Positions 17,431 to 26,670 of a stretch of DNA of 64,000 nt are shown in pieces. Every line of letters begins with the position of its first letter. The first letter of the stretch is position 1. The notes under the pieces are model-generated. The model saw only the letters and a program-made list of their open reading frames with translations. It had not been told where the DNA came from and searched no databases. Source of the stretch: Novosphingobium capsulatum NBRC 12533 (GTDB taxonomy: Bacteria > Pseudomonadota > Alphaproteobacteria > Sphingomonadales > Sphingomonadaceae). The DNA lies in NCBI RefSeq assembly GCF_001598375.1, contig NZ_BCYV01000006.1, forward strand, positions 62,001 to 126,000. The letters are read 5' to 3'. The translations under genes and the position numbers were made by a program.

Positions 17431-17818
17431 GCGTTGACCTCCTGAGGGGCGCGGGCCGGGATAGGCCGCTGCCCGGTCAAAACCCGTGCGAGAGACATTC
17501 CCGCGCGGCTGGCTCCGGTGTCTGCGGCTCCGATGCTTCTGTTCTGCGAGTCGCTGACAGTCGGTGCGTTGTCATGCTCCCACATTCGCCGTATCTTGCA
17601 AGTGGAACCGCGCCGGGTCGCACCGGCATCGCGTTCATGTGTAGAGGGCGATGACGAAATGTGCACCATCAACGGTCAACGGGTTTTCCAGCGGCCCCGC
17701 GCGCCGTTGGCCGGTGCGTGGTCGCCAGCGTGAGTCGGCAACCTGAACAACGCTAGGTGCAGATGGGAGGCGATGTGGCAGCTTGGGGTAGCAAGGTCGG
17801 TTTCGGGGAGTGGTTGGT
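17431..17818. promoter_or_regulatory. 388-base intergenic region between two divergent DUF465 genes
   Basis: I find no convincing gene here. Open frames across it lack ribosome-binding sites and recognisable products. It must hold the promoters of both DUF465 genes, but I cannot place a -35/-10 pair with confidence. Confidence 0.4.
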
Positions 17819-18016
17819 GTGACCGAAGAGGAAATGCGCAAGCGGCTCGAAGCGCTGCGGCTCGAGCATCGCGACCTTGACGTGGCGATAGATGCGCTGA
17901 GCGCCAATGGCGTGGCCGACCAGCTGCAGGTGGCGCGCCTGAAAAAGCGCAAATTGCTGCTGCGCGATCAGATCAGCATGCTCGAAGACTATCTTATCCC
18001 TGATATTATCGCCTGA
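17819..18016 (+). CDS. DUF465/YdcH-family small protein (65 residues)
   Basis: The product (EEEMRKRLEALRLEHRDLDV..., RLKKRKLLLRDQISMLED) is a helical hairpin with the DUF465 pattern: an H-D-LD turn and a basic LKKRKLLLRDQI motif. Function is unknown. The GTG at 17819 is preferred because GGGGAG lies 8 bases upstream; a GTG three codons earlier is closer to that site. It starts a rightward series with the RcdA-like gene, and its mirror neighbour at 17272-17430 belongs to the same family. Confidence 0.88.
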   Translation: MTEEEMRKRLEALRLEHRDLDVAIDALSANGVADQLQVARLKKRKLLLRDQISMLEDYLIPDIIA

Positions 18017-18222
18017 TTTCAAACGATTGCATACCGTATTTACCGATTCCGCCTGCCGTGCAAAGCGTTCCGTATCGAGACAGCGGCAAAGCGGTGGCAC
18101 TTGGCCACTGCCGGGGCATTGAGCCGGCGGGGCGATCGGCCTTAAAGCCGGCTTTGATCCATGGCCGGCGCATCCGCTCGGGCATGTTCGTACCCAGCAG
18201 GCCACCCATTCCGATCGCCACC

Positions 18223-18756
18223 ATGCCCGTCACGCCCAGCGCCAATCCGCGCATCATCGAAGCGCTCTATGCAGAGGCGCTGGCGCTGGCCGATCGCGCG
18301 CGCGATGCGTTCGAGGCCTTGCGCCGCCAGCCGGCCAACGATGCGGCACCGCCAGCCGGCGGCAGCCTCGGCGCGGACGAAGACCTGGCGCATGTCCAGG
18401 CGAGCTGCGAGGCGCTGCGCACCACCACGCGGATCATGCATTGCCTGGCCTGGCTGCTCAACCACCGCGCCTGGTTCGCCGGCGAACTGACCGAGCTGCA
18501 ACTGCGCCGCCACGGCCGCCTGATCGCCCATTTCCCGGCAAGCGACCCGGCCTGCATTATCCACCTGACCCTGGCAGCACAGGCGGTAGTGCACGAGAGC
18601 GAACGGCTTTATCAGCGCATCACCCGGCTGGAACAGGCCTGGCAGCGCCAAGGCATGGCCAACGCCGCACCGCACGATCCTCTGACCGACCCACTGCCCG
18701 CAGCGCTGATCCACCTGCGCGAGCGGTTGGGCCTGGCGCTGGCCGAGGCGGGCTGA
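18223..18756 (+). CDS. DUF1465 protein, RcdA-like (regulator of CtrA degradation family)
   Basis: A 177-residue, mostly helical protein (IIEALYAEALALADRARDAFEAL, LRTTTRIMHCLAWLLNHRAWFAGE, HESERLYQRITRLEQAWQ) with the DUF1465 pattern. In Caulobacter the family member RcdA delivers CtrA to ClpXP. ctrA itself begins at the left edge of this window. The start at 18223 gives the family N-terminus; an ATG at 18184 is an alternative, and neither has a clear ribosome-binding site. It is followed by a parS site and the MBL-fold hydrolase. Confidence 0.8.
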   Translation: MPVTPSANPRIIEALYAEALALADRARDAFEALRRQPANDAAPPAGGSLGADEDLAHVQASCEALRTTTRIMHCLAWLLNHRAWFAGELTELQLRRHGRLIAHFPASDPACIIHLTLAAQAVVHESERLYQRITRLEQAWQRQGMANAAPHDPLTDPLPAALIHLRERLGLALAEAG

Positions 18757-18837
18757 ACCGACGCGCCACGTCGTGCCTTGCGCATGGGGGCGGCCGTCCC
18801 CATAGCACGGGGCATGGCCAGTTCCTCCCTTCCCGAT

Positions 18838-18853
18838 CGTTCCACGTGGAACA
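18838..18853. other. parS site A (CGTTCCACGTGGAACA)
   Basis: This 16-mer matches the ParB-binding consensus TGTTYCACGTGRAACA at 15 of 16 positions (C for the first T). It lies just before, or inside the extreme 5' part of, the MBL-fold hydrolase gene, about 29 kb left of the predicted origin, and is the outermost left site of the set. Confidence 0.8.
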
Positions 18854-18858
18854 CCGGC

Positions 18859-19734
18859 ATGGCCGCCCAGCTTGAACCGCTGGTGCGGCGGGTGCTGGCA
18901 CCCAATCCATCGCCCTATACCTATACCGGCACGCAGACCTATATCGTCGGCGCCGGAAACGATGTGGCGGTGATCGATCCCGGCCCCGATGGCACCGGCG
19001 CGGCGGGCCATGCCGATACCAACGGCGAAGGCCATGTCGCGGCAATCGTGGCGGCGGTGGGCAGCGCCCGCATCGCCGCGATCGTGTGCACCCATACCCA
19101 CCGCGACCACAGCCCTGCTTCACGCCCGCTGGCGGCATTGACTGGCGCACCGATCATCGGCTGCGCACCGCTGGCCCTGGAAGATGATGGCCCGCGCGCC
19201 GATGCGGCGTTCGACCCGGATTATCGCCCGGCCCGCGTGCTGGCCGAAGGCGAGGAACTGCGCGGCGATGGCTGGACCTTGCAGGCCGTGGCCACGCCCG
19301 GCCACACCAGCAACCACCTGTGCCTGGCCCTGGTGGAAAGCGGCGCGCTGTTCACCGGCGATCATGTCATGGGCTGGTCCACCAGCGTGGTCTCGCCGCC
19401 CGATGGCGACATGGCCGCCTACATGGCCTCGCTGCAAAAGCTGTATGACCGGCCGCAGGACCGCGTCTATTATCCCGCGCACGGTGATCCGATCGACAAT
19501 CCGCACCAGTTCGTGCGTGGCATGCTGGGCCATCGCCGCCAGCGCGAGCGGCAGGTGCTGCGCGTGCTGGAAGGCGGGCTGCACAATATTCCCGCCATGG
19601 TGGCACAGATGTACAAGGGACTGGACCCGCGGCTGACCGGTGCCGCGGGCCGCTCGGTATTGGCGCATCTGCTCGATCTGGAACGCCAGGGCCGGGTTGT
19701 TCGTTCGGGGGAACAATGGACGACAGCACGCTGA
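18859..19734 (+). CDS. MBL-fold hydrolase, LACTB2-like
   Basis: A 291-residue metallo-beta-lactamase-fold protein with metal motif THTHRDHSPA, then TPGHTSNHLC, GDHVMGW and YPAHGDP, and a C-terminal winged-helix-like tail (about 230-291), the layout of LACTB2-type hydrolases, some of which are endoribonucleases. The substrate cannot be told from sequence. The start at 18859 (MAAQLEPLVRRVLAPNPSPY) fits the family; upstream in-frame starts at 18814 (ATG) and 18778 (TTG) would place parS site A inside the gene. Its 3' end overlaps the next gene by 19 bases. Confidence 0.88.
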   Translation: MAAQLEPLVRRVLAPNPSPYTYTGTQTYIVGAGNDVAVIDPGPDGTGAAGHADTNGEGHVAAIVAAVGSARIAAIVCTHTHRDHSPASRPLAALTGAPIIGCAPLALEDDGPRADAAFDPDYRPARVLAEGEELRGDGWTLQAVATPGHTSNHLCLALVESGALFTGDHVMGWSTSVVSPPDGDMAAYMASLQKLYDRPQDRVYYPAHGDPIDNPHQFVRGMLGHRRQRERQVLRVLEGGLHNIPAMVAQMYKGLDPRLTGAAGRSVLAHLLDLERQGRVVRSGEQWTTAR

Positions 19735-20393
19735 ATAGCCCGCCCCTGTCAGGGAACTCTCCCCAACCCGCGCCCACGGTAGTGGTGGCGCGGCGCAGCG
19801 CTCTGCCTTGGCTGCTGTTCGTGGCGGCACTGGCGCTGGCCGGGCTGTTTGCCTGGCTCCTGTGGAAACCACAGGACATCGGCGACCCGCTGGCCACCAG
19901 CCTGGTGGCGTTCGAGCGGCAGAACAGCCTGACGGTGTTTAGCGCCGAACTGGCCCCGGTGGTGTCGAGCGACGACAGCCGCCTGTTCGGCCTGGTGCAG
20001 TCAAAGCAGGTGGCGGTAATCCCGGCGCGCGTGGATTACACCATCGATCTTTCGCAGATGAACCGCGATCGCATGGCGTGGGATGCCACTAGCCAGACGC
20101 TGTCGGTGCGCCTGCCACCCCTGCGGTTGAGCCGACCCAACCTGGACGAGGCGCGCGCGCAATACCTGCGCGAAGGCGTGTGGATCACCCGCGCTGCGCA
20201 GGACAAGCTGACGCGCGACAACACCCGCCTGGCAGAACAGCTTGCCACCAACCAGGCTGCCAATCCCGTGCTGATGGGCCTGGCCCGCAGTGCCGCCAAG
20301 GATGCCGTGCGCCAGAACCTGGCCATTCCGCTCCAGGTAGCCGGCTATGGCAAAGTCACCGTCAACGTGACGATCGATGGGGACACCCGCTAA
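19716..20393 (+). CDS. DUF4230-family membrane-anchored protein
   Basis: A 225-residue protein with one N-terminal membrane helix (about 28-50) and an extracytoplasmic DUF4230-like domain (FSAELAPVVSS, VIPARVDYTIDLSQM, LSVRLPPLRLSRPNLD). Function is unknown. It overlaps the 3' end of the MBL-fold hydrolase by 19 bases, so the two are probably translated from one message. A palindromic repeat follows its stop. Confidence 0.85.
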   Translation: MDDSTLNSPPLSGNSPQPAPTVVVARRSALPWLLFVAALALAGLFAWLLWKPQDIGDPLATSLVAFERQNSLTVFSAELAPVVSSDDSRLFGLVQSKQVAVIPARVDYTIDLSQMNRDRMAWDATSQTLSVRLPPLRLSRPNLDEARAQYLREGVWITRAAQDKLTRDNTRLAEQLATNQAANPVLMGLARSAAKDAVRQNLAIPLQVAGYGKVTVNVTIDGDTR

Positions 20394-20408
20394 GGCCCCT
20401 CGGCAAGA

Positions 20409-20460
20409 TCCTCCCCATCCCCGATGGGGAGGTGGCAGGCCGCAGGCCTGACGGAGGGGC
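20409..20460. repeat. Intergenic palindromic repeat element, copy 2 (inverted relative to copy 1)
   Basis: CTCCCCATCCCCGATGGGGAG is followed by GTGGCAGGCCGCAGGCCTGA and CGGAGGGGC, which is the reverse complement of the core of the element at 9189-9300. It lies between the DUF4230 gene and nadA and may act as a hairpin at the end of the upstream transcript. Confidence 0.75.
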
Positions 20461-20557
20461 ATTTCCCCAATCCCGGCTTGGCAACACGCGCCCGCGCCCC
20501 TAAGTCGCAGCCCAAGGAATCCGGGCGTGCCGCATCGCCTGGAAGCAGGAGCATCCC

Positions 20558-21544
20558 ATGACGGCCCAGCCCACCAACTTGTCAGGCCTTGACCTGCGCG
20601 CGGAAATCGATCGCCTGCGCATCGAACGCAAGGCCGTGATCCTGGCGCACTATTACCAGAAGCCGGAAATCCAGGACCTGGCCGATTTCGTGGGCGATTC
20701 GCTGGAACTGTCGCGCAAGGCGGCAGCGACCGACGCTGAAGTGATCGCCTTTTGCGGCGTCCGCTTCATGGCCGAAACCGCCAAGATCCTCAGCCCCGAA
20801 AAGATCGTGGTGCTGCCCGACATGGACGCCGGGTGCAGCCTTGAGGATTCCTGCCCGCCCGATCAGTTTGCCGCCTTCCGCGCGCAGCATCCCGATCATA
20901 TCGCGCTCACCTACATCAACTGCTCGACCGAGGTGAAAGCCCTGTCGGACGTGATCGTGACGTCATCGAGCGCCGAGACGATCCTCGCCAAGATCCCGCC
21001 CGAACAGAAGATCATCTTCGGCCCCGACCGGCACCTGGGCGGCTATCTCAACCGCAAGTTCGGGCGCGACATGCTGCTGTGGCCCGGCGTGTGCATCGTG
21101 CACGAAGCCTTCAGCGAAACCGAGTTGCTCAAGCTCAAGGCGCAGCATCCCGATGCGCCGATCGCCGCGCACCCGGAATGCCCGGCGCACATCGTCGACC
21201 ATGCCGATTATGTCGGGTCGACCAGCGGCATCCTGAACTATGCCAAGGCCATGACCGGCGATACGCTGATCGTGGCGACCGAGCCGCACATCATCCACCA
21301 GATGCAGTTGGCCATGCCCGGCAAGACATTCATCGGTGCGCCCGGTGCCGATGGCAACTGCAACTGCAACATCTGCCCCTACATGGCGCTCAACACGCTG
21401 GAAAAGCTCTACCTGGCGCTGCGCGATCTGACGCCACGGGTGGAAATCGAGGAAACCCTCCGGCTTGACGCCAAGAAGAGCCTGGATGCCATGCTGGCGA
21501 TGGCCAGCGGCACCGTGGGCCAGGGCGATCTGGGCCGGCCTTGA
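20558..21544 (+). CDS. nadA: NadA, quinolinate synthase
   Basis: A 328-residue [4Fe-4S] enzyme that condenses iminoaspartate with dihydroxyacetone phosphate to quinolinate in NAD biosynthesis. Visible motifs are ILAHYYQKPEIQDLADF, DMDAGCSLEDSC, YINCSTEVKA, HPECPAHIVDHADYVGST and NCNCNICPYM, which include the cluster cysteines. The ATG follows GGAAGCAGGAG. nadB and nadC are not adjacent. A terminator-like hairpin lies about 50 bases past the stop. Confidence 0.98.
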   Translation: MTAQPTNLSGLDLRAEIDRLRIERKAVILAHYYQKPEIQDLADFVGDSLELSRKAAATDAEVIAFCGVRFMAETAKILSPEKIVVLPDMDAGCSLEDSCPPDQFAAFRAQHPDHIALTYINCSTEVKALSDVIVTSSSAETILAKIPPEQKIIFGPDRHLGGYLNRKFGRDMLLWPGVCIVHEAFSETELLKLKAQHPDAPIAAHPECPAHIVDHADYVGSTSGILNYAKAMTGDTLIVATEPHIIHQMQLAMPGKTFIGAPGADGNCNCNICPYMALNTLEKLYLALRDLTPRVEIEETLRLDAKKSLDAMLAMASGTVGQGDLGRP

Positions 21545-21591
21545 GCGGGGTTTGAGCCTGCCGGGCGCACGCCTTGACCTGCTGATCCGCG

Positions 21592-21630
21592 AAAGCCCGG
21601 GAGCCTTTATGGCCTTCCGGGCTTTTCTTT
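21592..21630 (+). terminator. Rho-independent terminator after nadA
   Basis: AAAGCCCGG and CCGGGCTTTT flank a short loop and are followed by TTTTCTTT, a standard intrinsic terminator 48 bases beyond the nadA stop. Confidence 0.7.
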
Positions 21631-21747
21631 GCCGGTTTCAAGAAAACCTGCCGCCGCCCTGCCCGTGCCCCCTTGCGCGGCGGAACGGTCGCGGCCAATA
21701 TACGTTGCAAAGAAAAACCCATAATGCATTTCCAGCAAGAGGCCTGC

Positions 21748-22869
21748 ATGACCGAGACTTCCAGCCAGCCCCACCACGCCGCGCTGTTCCAGCCGATCGA
21801 TCTGGGCGCGATCCATGCGCCGAACCGCATTCTCATGGCCCCGCTCACCCGCGGCCGCGCCGGGCGCGATGGAGTGCCCACGCCGATCATGGCCACGTAT
21901 TATCGCCAGCGCGCCAGCGCCGGCCTGATCATTTCCGAAGCCACCGGCATCAGCCGTGAAGGCCTGGGCTGGCCCTATGCCCCCGGCCTGTGGACTGACG
22001 CCCAGGTCGAAGCGTGGAAGCCGGTGACCGAAGCCGTGCACGAAGCCGGCGGACGCATCGTCGCGCAGCTGTGGCACATGGGCCGCGTCAGCCATCCCGA
22101 TCTCAACGATGGCCAGCCGCCGGTCTCTGCCTCGGCCACGCGCGTGCCGGGCCATGTCCATACCTTCGAAGGCCGCAAGGACGCGGTCGAAGCGCGCCCG
22201 CTGCGCCTCGATGAAATGCCGCGCCTGCTCGATGACTATGCCCGCGCGGCCGAAAACGCCAGGAAGGCCGGGTTTGACGGGGTGCAACTGCACGCCGCCA
22301 ATGGCTATCTGATCGACCAGTTCCTGCGCGATTCGGCCAACCTGCGCACCGACGAATATGGCGGCAGCCCGGAAAACCGCGTGCGCCTGCTGCGCGAAGT
22401 GATGGAACGCCTGATCGGCGTGTGGGGGGCAGAGCGCGTCGGCGTGCGCCTTTCGCCCAACGGCGATTCGCAAGGGGTGGATGACAGCAACCCCGAGGCC
22501 GTGTTCGGCCTGGCCGCCCAGGTTCTCGAAACGCTCAAGCCGGCGTTTGTGGAACTGCGCCAGCCCGGCCCGAATGGCACCTTTGGCGCCACCGACGTGC
22601 CGCAGCAGGATGGCCTGATCCGCAAGATCTATACCGGCCCGCTGGTGCTCAACAGCGATTACACTCCGCAGTCTGCCGCGGCCGACATTGCCTCGGGCCG
22701 GGCCGATGCGATCAGCTTTGGCCGCCCGTTCATTTCCAACCCGGACCTGCCCGCGCGCATCGCCAAGGACGCCCCGCTGGCGCCCAACCGCAACGTGCCC
22801 GAATCGTGGTACTTCCCCGTGCCCGAAGGCTATGCCGACTATCCCACGCTGGCCGAAGAAACCGTCTGA
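21748..22869 (+). CDS. Old-yellow-enzyme family FMN alkene reductase (NemA/OYE type)
   Basis: A 373-residue TIM-barrel flavoprotein with MAPLTRGRA, QLWHMGRVSHP, HAANGYLIDQFL (substrate-binding His/Asn), RTDEYGGSPENR and SFGRPFISNPDL. The class reduces activated C=C bonds or nitro compounds with NAD(P)H. It stands alone after the nadA terminator. The start at 21748 is the usual family position; an ATG at 21724 is in frame but would add a short tail. Confidence 0.95.
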   Translation: MTETSSQPHHAALFQPIDLGAIHAPNRILMAPLTRGRAGRDGVPTPIMATYYRQRASAGLIISEATGISREGLGWPYAPGLWTDAQVEAWKPVTEAVHEAGGRIVAQLWHMGRVSHPDLNDGQPPVSASATRVPGHVHTFEGRKDAVEARPLRLDEMPRLLDDYARAAENARKAGFDGVQLHAANGYLIDQFLRDSANLRTDEYGGSPENRVRLLREVMERLIGVWGAERVGVRLSPNGDSQGVDDSNPEAVFGLAAQVLETLKPAFVELRQPGPNGTFGATDVPQQDGLIRKIYTGPLVLNSDYTPQSAAADIASGRADAISFGRPFISNPDLPARIAKDAPLAPNRNVPESWYFPVPEGYADYPTLAEETV

Positions 22870-22902
22870 CGCGCCAATCACCCAGCGGCCAGGATCGGCG
22901 CG

Positions 22903-23235
22903 TTATTGCGCCGGTGCCTGGCTCTGGGCAGCGGGGGCAGGTGCTGCGGGCGCGGCTGTGCCGCCTGCAGCCCCTGCAGCATCGGGCGTGGCGCTTTCGG
23001 CCGCATCGCTCGATGCTGCCTGTGGCGCAGCGCCGCTGGCCTTGGCCTTGGGCGCGGGTTGCAACGGCGGAGTGCCGGTAGCGCCATCAAGATCGATCAT
23101 CGCATCGCTGACACTGCCGGGCAGAACCTCGCCACCGGCGGCCTTGGCCGCGCCCTTTTCCGGTTCGCTGCCCTTCTGGCACCCGCCCAGGGCAAGCAGC
23201 AGGACGACCGCCGATAGGGAAAGCAGGGTCTTCAT
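22903..23235 (-). CDS. Small Ala-rich lipoprotein
   Basis: A 110-residue predicted lipoprotein: a hydrophobic signal followed by the lipobox LGGC at about residues 16-19, then a low-complexity region rich in Ala, Pro and Ser. No family is recognised. Its ATG (23235) overlaps the lipB stop as ATGA, so it is translationally coupled to lipB. Confidence 0.75.
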   Translation of the reverse strand: MKTLLSLSAVVLLLALGGCQKGSEPEKGAAKAAGGEVLPGSVSDAMIDLDGATGTPPLQPAPKAKASGAAPQAASSDAAESATPDAAGAAGGTAAPAAPAPAAQSQAPAQ

Positions 23236-23906
23236 GGCTCCATCTCCACCGGAGGGCATGGCACGTCGAGCTTGGACAGGAACGCCGGCAGGCGCGCCAG
23301 CAATGCATCATCCCATTGCGCGCTGCTGACCGAACGGCCGAGGTCTTTCAGGCTGGTCACGCCAAACTCCTCGATCCCGCACGGCACGATCCCGCCGAAA
23401 TGCGAAAGATCGGGCGACAGGTTCACCGAAAAGCCGTGCATCGTCACCCAGCGGCGAATGCGCACGCCGATCGCGCCGATCTTGGCCTCGCGCCCATCGG
23501 CCCCGGCGCACCAGATGCCGATGCGCCCTTCCGCGCGCCAGGCCTCGACGCCGAAATCGCCCAGCGTATCGATCACCCAGCCTTCCACGGCATGGACAAA
23601 CCCGCGCACGTCGCGCGCGCGCTTGCGCAGATCGAGCATGACATAGCCGATGCGCTGGCCCGGCCCGTGATAGGTATAGCGCCCACCGCGCCCGGCCTCG
23701 ACCACTTCGAACCGGGGATCGAGCAATTCGGACCGATCGGCGCTGGTGCCGGCGGTATAGACCGGCGGATGTTCCAGCAGCCACAGCATGTCCGACGCCG
23801 TGCCATCGGCGATCGCGGCGTTGCGAGCGGCCATCGCCTCCAGCGCGGGGCGATAGGGCACCGGGGCGGTTTCACGGACGATCTCGATGGTATCGGGCGC
23901 AGTCAT
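23232..23906 (-). CDS. lipB: LipB, lipoyl(octanoyl) transferase
   Basis: A 224-residue enzyme that moves octanoate from ACP to lipoyl domains. Motifs are [12 protein letters not shown], the conserved Lys142 in [10 protein letters not shown] and the catalytic Cys176 in GIVPCGIEE. The ATG at 23906 gives [10 protein letters not shown], the usual length. lipA is not adjacent; a lipoprotein gene overlaps its stop. Confidence 0.95.
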   Translation of the reverse strand: MTAPDTIEIVRETAPVPYRPALEAMAARNAAIADGTASDMLWLLEHPPVYTAGTSADRSELLDPRFEVVEAGRGGRYTYHGPGQRIGYVMLDLRKRARDVRGFVHAVEGWVIDTLGDFGVEAWRAEGRIGIWCAGADGREAKIGAIGVRIRRWVTMHGFSVNLSPDLSHFGGIVPCGIEEFGVTSLKDLGRSVSSAQWDDALLARLPAFLSKLDVPCPPVEMEP

Positions 23907-24027
23907 GATGCCTTGCGACTTGGCCCCGAATGCCGCCCGAAGCAAGGGGGCAAGACACCGGGAAGGGAGGTGCGCCGAGCCGCAGGCTTTGCTAGGACCA
24001 AACCGAAACGAGCCCCGAGGACTATAC

Positions 24028-24849
24028 GTGACCAAACCGTTGATCGCCCCATTGGACAGCATGGCCGCCTGGCAGGGCGCCACGCGCATCGTTTCGGCCA
24101 ATGCCGATCTGCTGATCGCGATTGCCGGGGTGTTTTTCCTGCTGCCGCTGCTGGTTGGCGCGGTGTTCATCGCGCCGCCGGTCATTCCCCCGCAGGTGAC
24201 GCAGCAGCAGCTCGCGCAGGTGATGCAGGATTATTACACGCGCAACCTGCCCTACCTGCTGCCGCTGTCGCTGTTCCAGATCGTCGGCTTCATCACCATG
24301 CTGGTCTGCGTGCTCGATCGCTCGCGCCCCACGGTGGGCCAGGCGCTGCGCAACTGCGCGGCGCGGGTGCCCGCCTATTTCCTGGCGCAAGTGCTGATCG
24401 GCCTCTTCGCGCTCTTGCTGATGATGGTGGTCAGCGGCGTGCTGCTGGGCCTGCGCGTGCCGGCGCCGCTGGCGGCTGGCGCCGGGTTGGCGGCAGTGGT
24501 CTATCCGCTTCTGCGCACAATCATGGTCGGCCCGGTGCTGGGCGTGGGGCGCACCCACAACCCGATCATGGCGATCCGCGCCAGCGTGGCGCTGACGCGG
24601 GGCAATACCGCGCGCATCCTGGCGTTCCTGGGCCTGGCCATGGTGGTGTTCCTGGTGGCGATGAGCGTGGTGATGATGGTGGTGGGCCTGATCACCACAC
24701 AGCTGCTCGGCGCCGAAAACGAAAGCGCGCGCCTGATCAACGAAGCGATCTCGGCGCTGCTCTATTCGGTAGGCTATACCTATTTCGTGGCGATGCTGGC
24801 TGGCATTCACGGGCAGCTGACCGCCGATCTGCCCCGCCCGTTTCTGTAA
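24028..24849 (+). CDS. Multi-pass membrane protein, YciC-like
   Basis: A 273-residue protein with about six membrane segments (for example [39 protein letters not shown] and [20 protein letters not shown]), resembling the glycerophosphodiester-phosphodiesterase-type membrane domain/YciC group. Function is unknown. Translation starts at GTG 24028, with GAGGA upstream. It is divergent from lipB and convergent with the methyltransferase gene across a large inverted repeat. Confidence 0.75.
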   Translation: MTKPLIAPLDSMAAWQGATRIVSANADLLIAIAGVFFLLPLLVGAVFIAPPVIPPQVTQQQLAQVMQDYYTRNLPYLLPLSLFQIVGFITMLVCVLDRSRPTVGQALRNCAARVPAYFLAQVLIGLFALLLMMVVSGVLLGLRVPAPLAAGAGLAAVVYPLLRTIMVGPVLGVGRTHNPIMAIRASVALTRGNTARILAFLGLAMVVFLVAMSVVMMVVGLITTQLLGAENESARLINEAISALLYSVGYTYFVAMLAGIHGQLTADLPRPFL

Positions 24850-24863
24850 CTCAGAAAATGAAA

Positions 24864-24892
24864 CGCGCCCGTTCCATTATGGAAGGGGCGCG
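24864..24892. terminator. Long inverted repeat between convergent genes
   Basis: CGCGCCC-G-TTCCA-TTA-TGGAA-G-GGGCGCG forms a 12-pair stem with one mismatch in the 51 bases between the membrane-protein stop and the methyltransferase stop. No T-run follows on either strand, so it may be a weak bidirectional terminator. Confidence 0.5.
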
Positions 24893-24900
24893 CCGGGCGA

Positions 24901-25527
24901 TCAGTCTTTCCAGCCCCACGAGATCACGCAGGGCGGCACGTTGATCGGCTCGAAACCCTTGTCGATGCGGTGGAAATAGCGGCTCATCAGTGCGCGCGCG
25001 CGGGCCGTGTACTGATAGACCAGGAACGCCCCGCCCGGGCGCAGCACCCGCTGCGTCGCGGCCATGATCGCCGGCCCCACGCCTTCGGGCAGCGTGGTGA
25101 ACGGCAGGCCCGACAGCACATAGTCGGCATGGTCAAAACCGTGCTGGCGTACGATGCTTTCCACCTCGGCCGCAGAGCCGTGCACCGCGATGAAGCGGCT
25201 GTCGCCGATGGTGCGGGCCAGGTAGTTGATGAAATCGGGGTTGGTGTCGATCACGATCAGCCGCGCATCGCGGCGCAGGCGATCGAGCACCGGCTGGCAG
25301 AACGTGCCCACGCCGGGGCCATATTCCACGAACAGGTCACAGTTTTCCCAATCCACCTTGGACAGTACGCGCGCGATCGTGCGGCGCGAGGACGGCACGA
25401 TCGCGCCGACCATCACCGGGTGCTTGATGAAGCCCTTGAAGAAAATGCCTGCTGGACCGAACATCCGTTCCGCCTTGCGCCGGACCCGCTGATGCAAAGG
25501 AGCGCGCGCCGCCTGGGTCGAATTCAT
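24901..25527 (-). CDS. Class I SAM methyltransferase, PmtA-like (phospholipid N-methyltransferase type)
   Basis: A 208-residue methyltransferase with SAM motif I (FVEYGPGVGTF), acidic motif (LIVIDTNPDF) and the SGLPFTTLPEG and LRPGGAFLVYQYT motifs, resembling short PmtA-type phospholipid methyltransferases and related rRNA-methylase-like proteins. The segment FIKHPVMVGAIVPSSR near the N-terminus is typical of the PmtA group. The substrate is inferred, not shown. Confidence 0.75.
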   Translation of the reverse strand: MNSTQAARAPLHQRVRRKAERMFGPAGIFFKGFIKHPVMVGAIVPSSRRTIARVLSKVDWENCDLFVEYGPGVGTFCQPVLDRLRRDARLIVIDTNPDFINYLARTIGDSRFIAVHGSAAEVESIVRQHGFDHADYVLSGLPFTTLPEGVGPAIMAATQRVLRPGGAFLVYQYTARARALMSRYFHRIDKGFEPINVPPCVISWGWKD

Positions 25528-25662
25528 TGTGGACAGGCATCCCTATCTTGGTGCGTGAACCGCGCAAGTTGCAAATCCGTGGCACTATTGCAAGCGTTCG
25601 CCGCAAGGCCCAGCGCGATGCGACGAACCGTTATCGGACAGACACCCTGCGCAACCAGGCGT

Positions 25663-26613
25663 TTACCGTTGCAAATGGCGGGTTTCGGCCACCGGGGTCA
25701 ACGCCCGGCCCGTGGCAAACCATGCGGAAAGGTTGTCGATCATCAGTTGCCCCATGGCCGTGCGCGTGGCGACCGAGCCAGAGCCGACATGGGGCAGCAA
25801 CACCGCGTTGTCCTGCGCGACAAGGTCGGCAGGCACATGGGGTTCACGGGTAAAGACATCGAGCCCGGCAGCCAGGATCGTGCCTTGCTGGAGCGCCGCG
25901 ATCAGCGCTACTTCATCCACCACGCTGCCGCGCGATACGTTGATCAGCACGCCCTGCGGCCCCAGCGCGCGCAGCACCGCGGCATCGACCAGCCCCGCCG
26001 TGGCAGCGCCACCAGGCACCACCACCACCAGCACATCGACCGCCTCGGCCAGGGCGAGCGCCGTGGGATACCAGGGATAGGCCACGCCCTCCTGCCGCGT
26101 GCGGCCGTGATAGGCGATGGCCACGCCAAAGCCTTCCAGGCGGCGGGCCACCGCCTTGCCGATCGCGCCCAGCCCCAGGATGCCCACGCGCCGCCCGCGC
26201 AGCGTGGGCGAAAGCGGAAAGGCGCCCTGTTCCCACAGCCCGGCGCGCAGGTGCCGCTCGGCCTGGGGCAGGCGGCGGATCGTGGATAGCAGCAGGCCGA
26301 GGGTCAGATCGGCGACTTCCTCGTCGAGCACGCCGGGGGTGTTGGTCACCATTACGCCGCGCGAGGCGGCCGCAGCCACGTCAATATTGTCATAGCCCAC
26401 GCCAAAGTTGGCGATGATTTCCAGCGCCGGCAGGCGGTTCATCACCTCTGCCCCCAGGCGGCCGAACAGGGTGTTGGTCGCCAGGGCGCGGATCGATCCG
26501 GCGGCGGCATCGTCCAGCCCGTCCCACAGGCGGTGCACGGCAAAGGCCGCTTCCAGCGGCTGCATGGTGAACGGCGGAAAGGGCGCGGCGGCGAGGACGG
26601 CAGGTTTGGTCAT
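25663..26613 (-). CDS. D-isomer 2-hydroxyacid dehydrogenase
   Basis: A 316-residue NAD(P)-dependent enzyme with the Rossmann motif GILGLGAIGKAVA, the catalytic Arg in INVSRGSVVDE, Glu in DVFTREPHVP and His in LLPHVGSGS. The sequence resembles hydroxypyruvate/glyoxylate reductases more than lactate dehydrogenases. The start at 26613 gives MTKPAVLAAAPFPP; another ATG lies three codons upstream. No clear ribosome-binding site is seen. Confidence 0.92.
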   Translation of the reverse strand: MTKPAVLAAAPFPPFTMQPLEAAFAVHRLWDGLDDAAAGSIRALATNTLFGRLGAEVMNRLPALEIIANFGVGYDNIDVAAAASRGVMVTNTPGVLDEEVADLTLGLLLSTIRRLPQAERHLRAGLWEQGAFPLSPTLRGRRVGILGLGAIGKAVARRLEGFGVAIAYHGRTRQEGVAYPWYPTALALAEAVDVLVVVVPGGAATAGLVDAAVLRALGPQGVLINVSRGSVVDEVALIAALQQGTILAAGLDVFTREPHVPADLVAQDNAVLLPHVGSGSVATRTAMGQLMIDNLSAWFATGRALTPVAETRHLQR

Positions 26614-26670
26614 GCCGCGCATGTTAGCGCGCGAACGGTTGAAAAGTCAGCCCTTCATCCCGGCAATCGC

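Noticed and set aside
17280..17672. A longer open frame on the minus strand overlapping the first DUF465 gene
   Set aside because: It has no recognisable product, while the shorter frame at 17272-17430 has a perfect AGGAGGT and a clear DUF465 protein.
24864..24892. Possible site-specific recombination or attachment site at the large inverted repeat
   Set aside because: It lies between convergent housekeeping genes, has no integrase nearby and looks like a simple hairpin.
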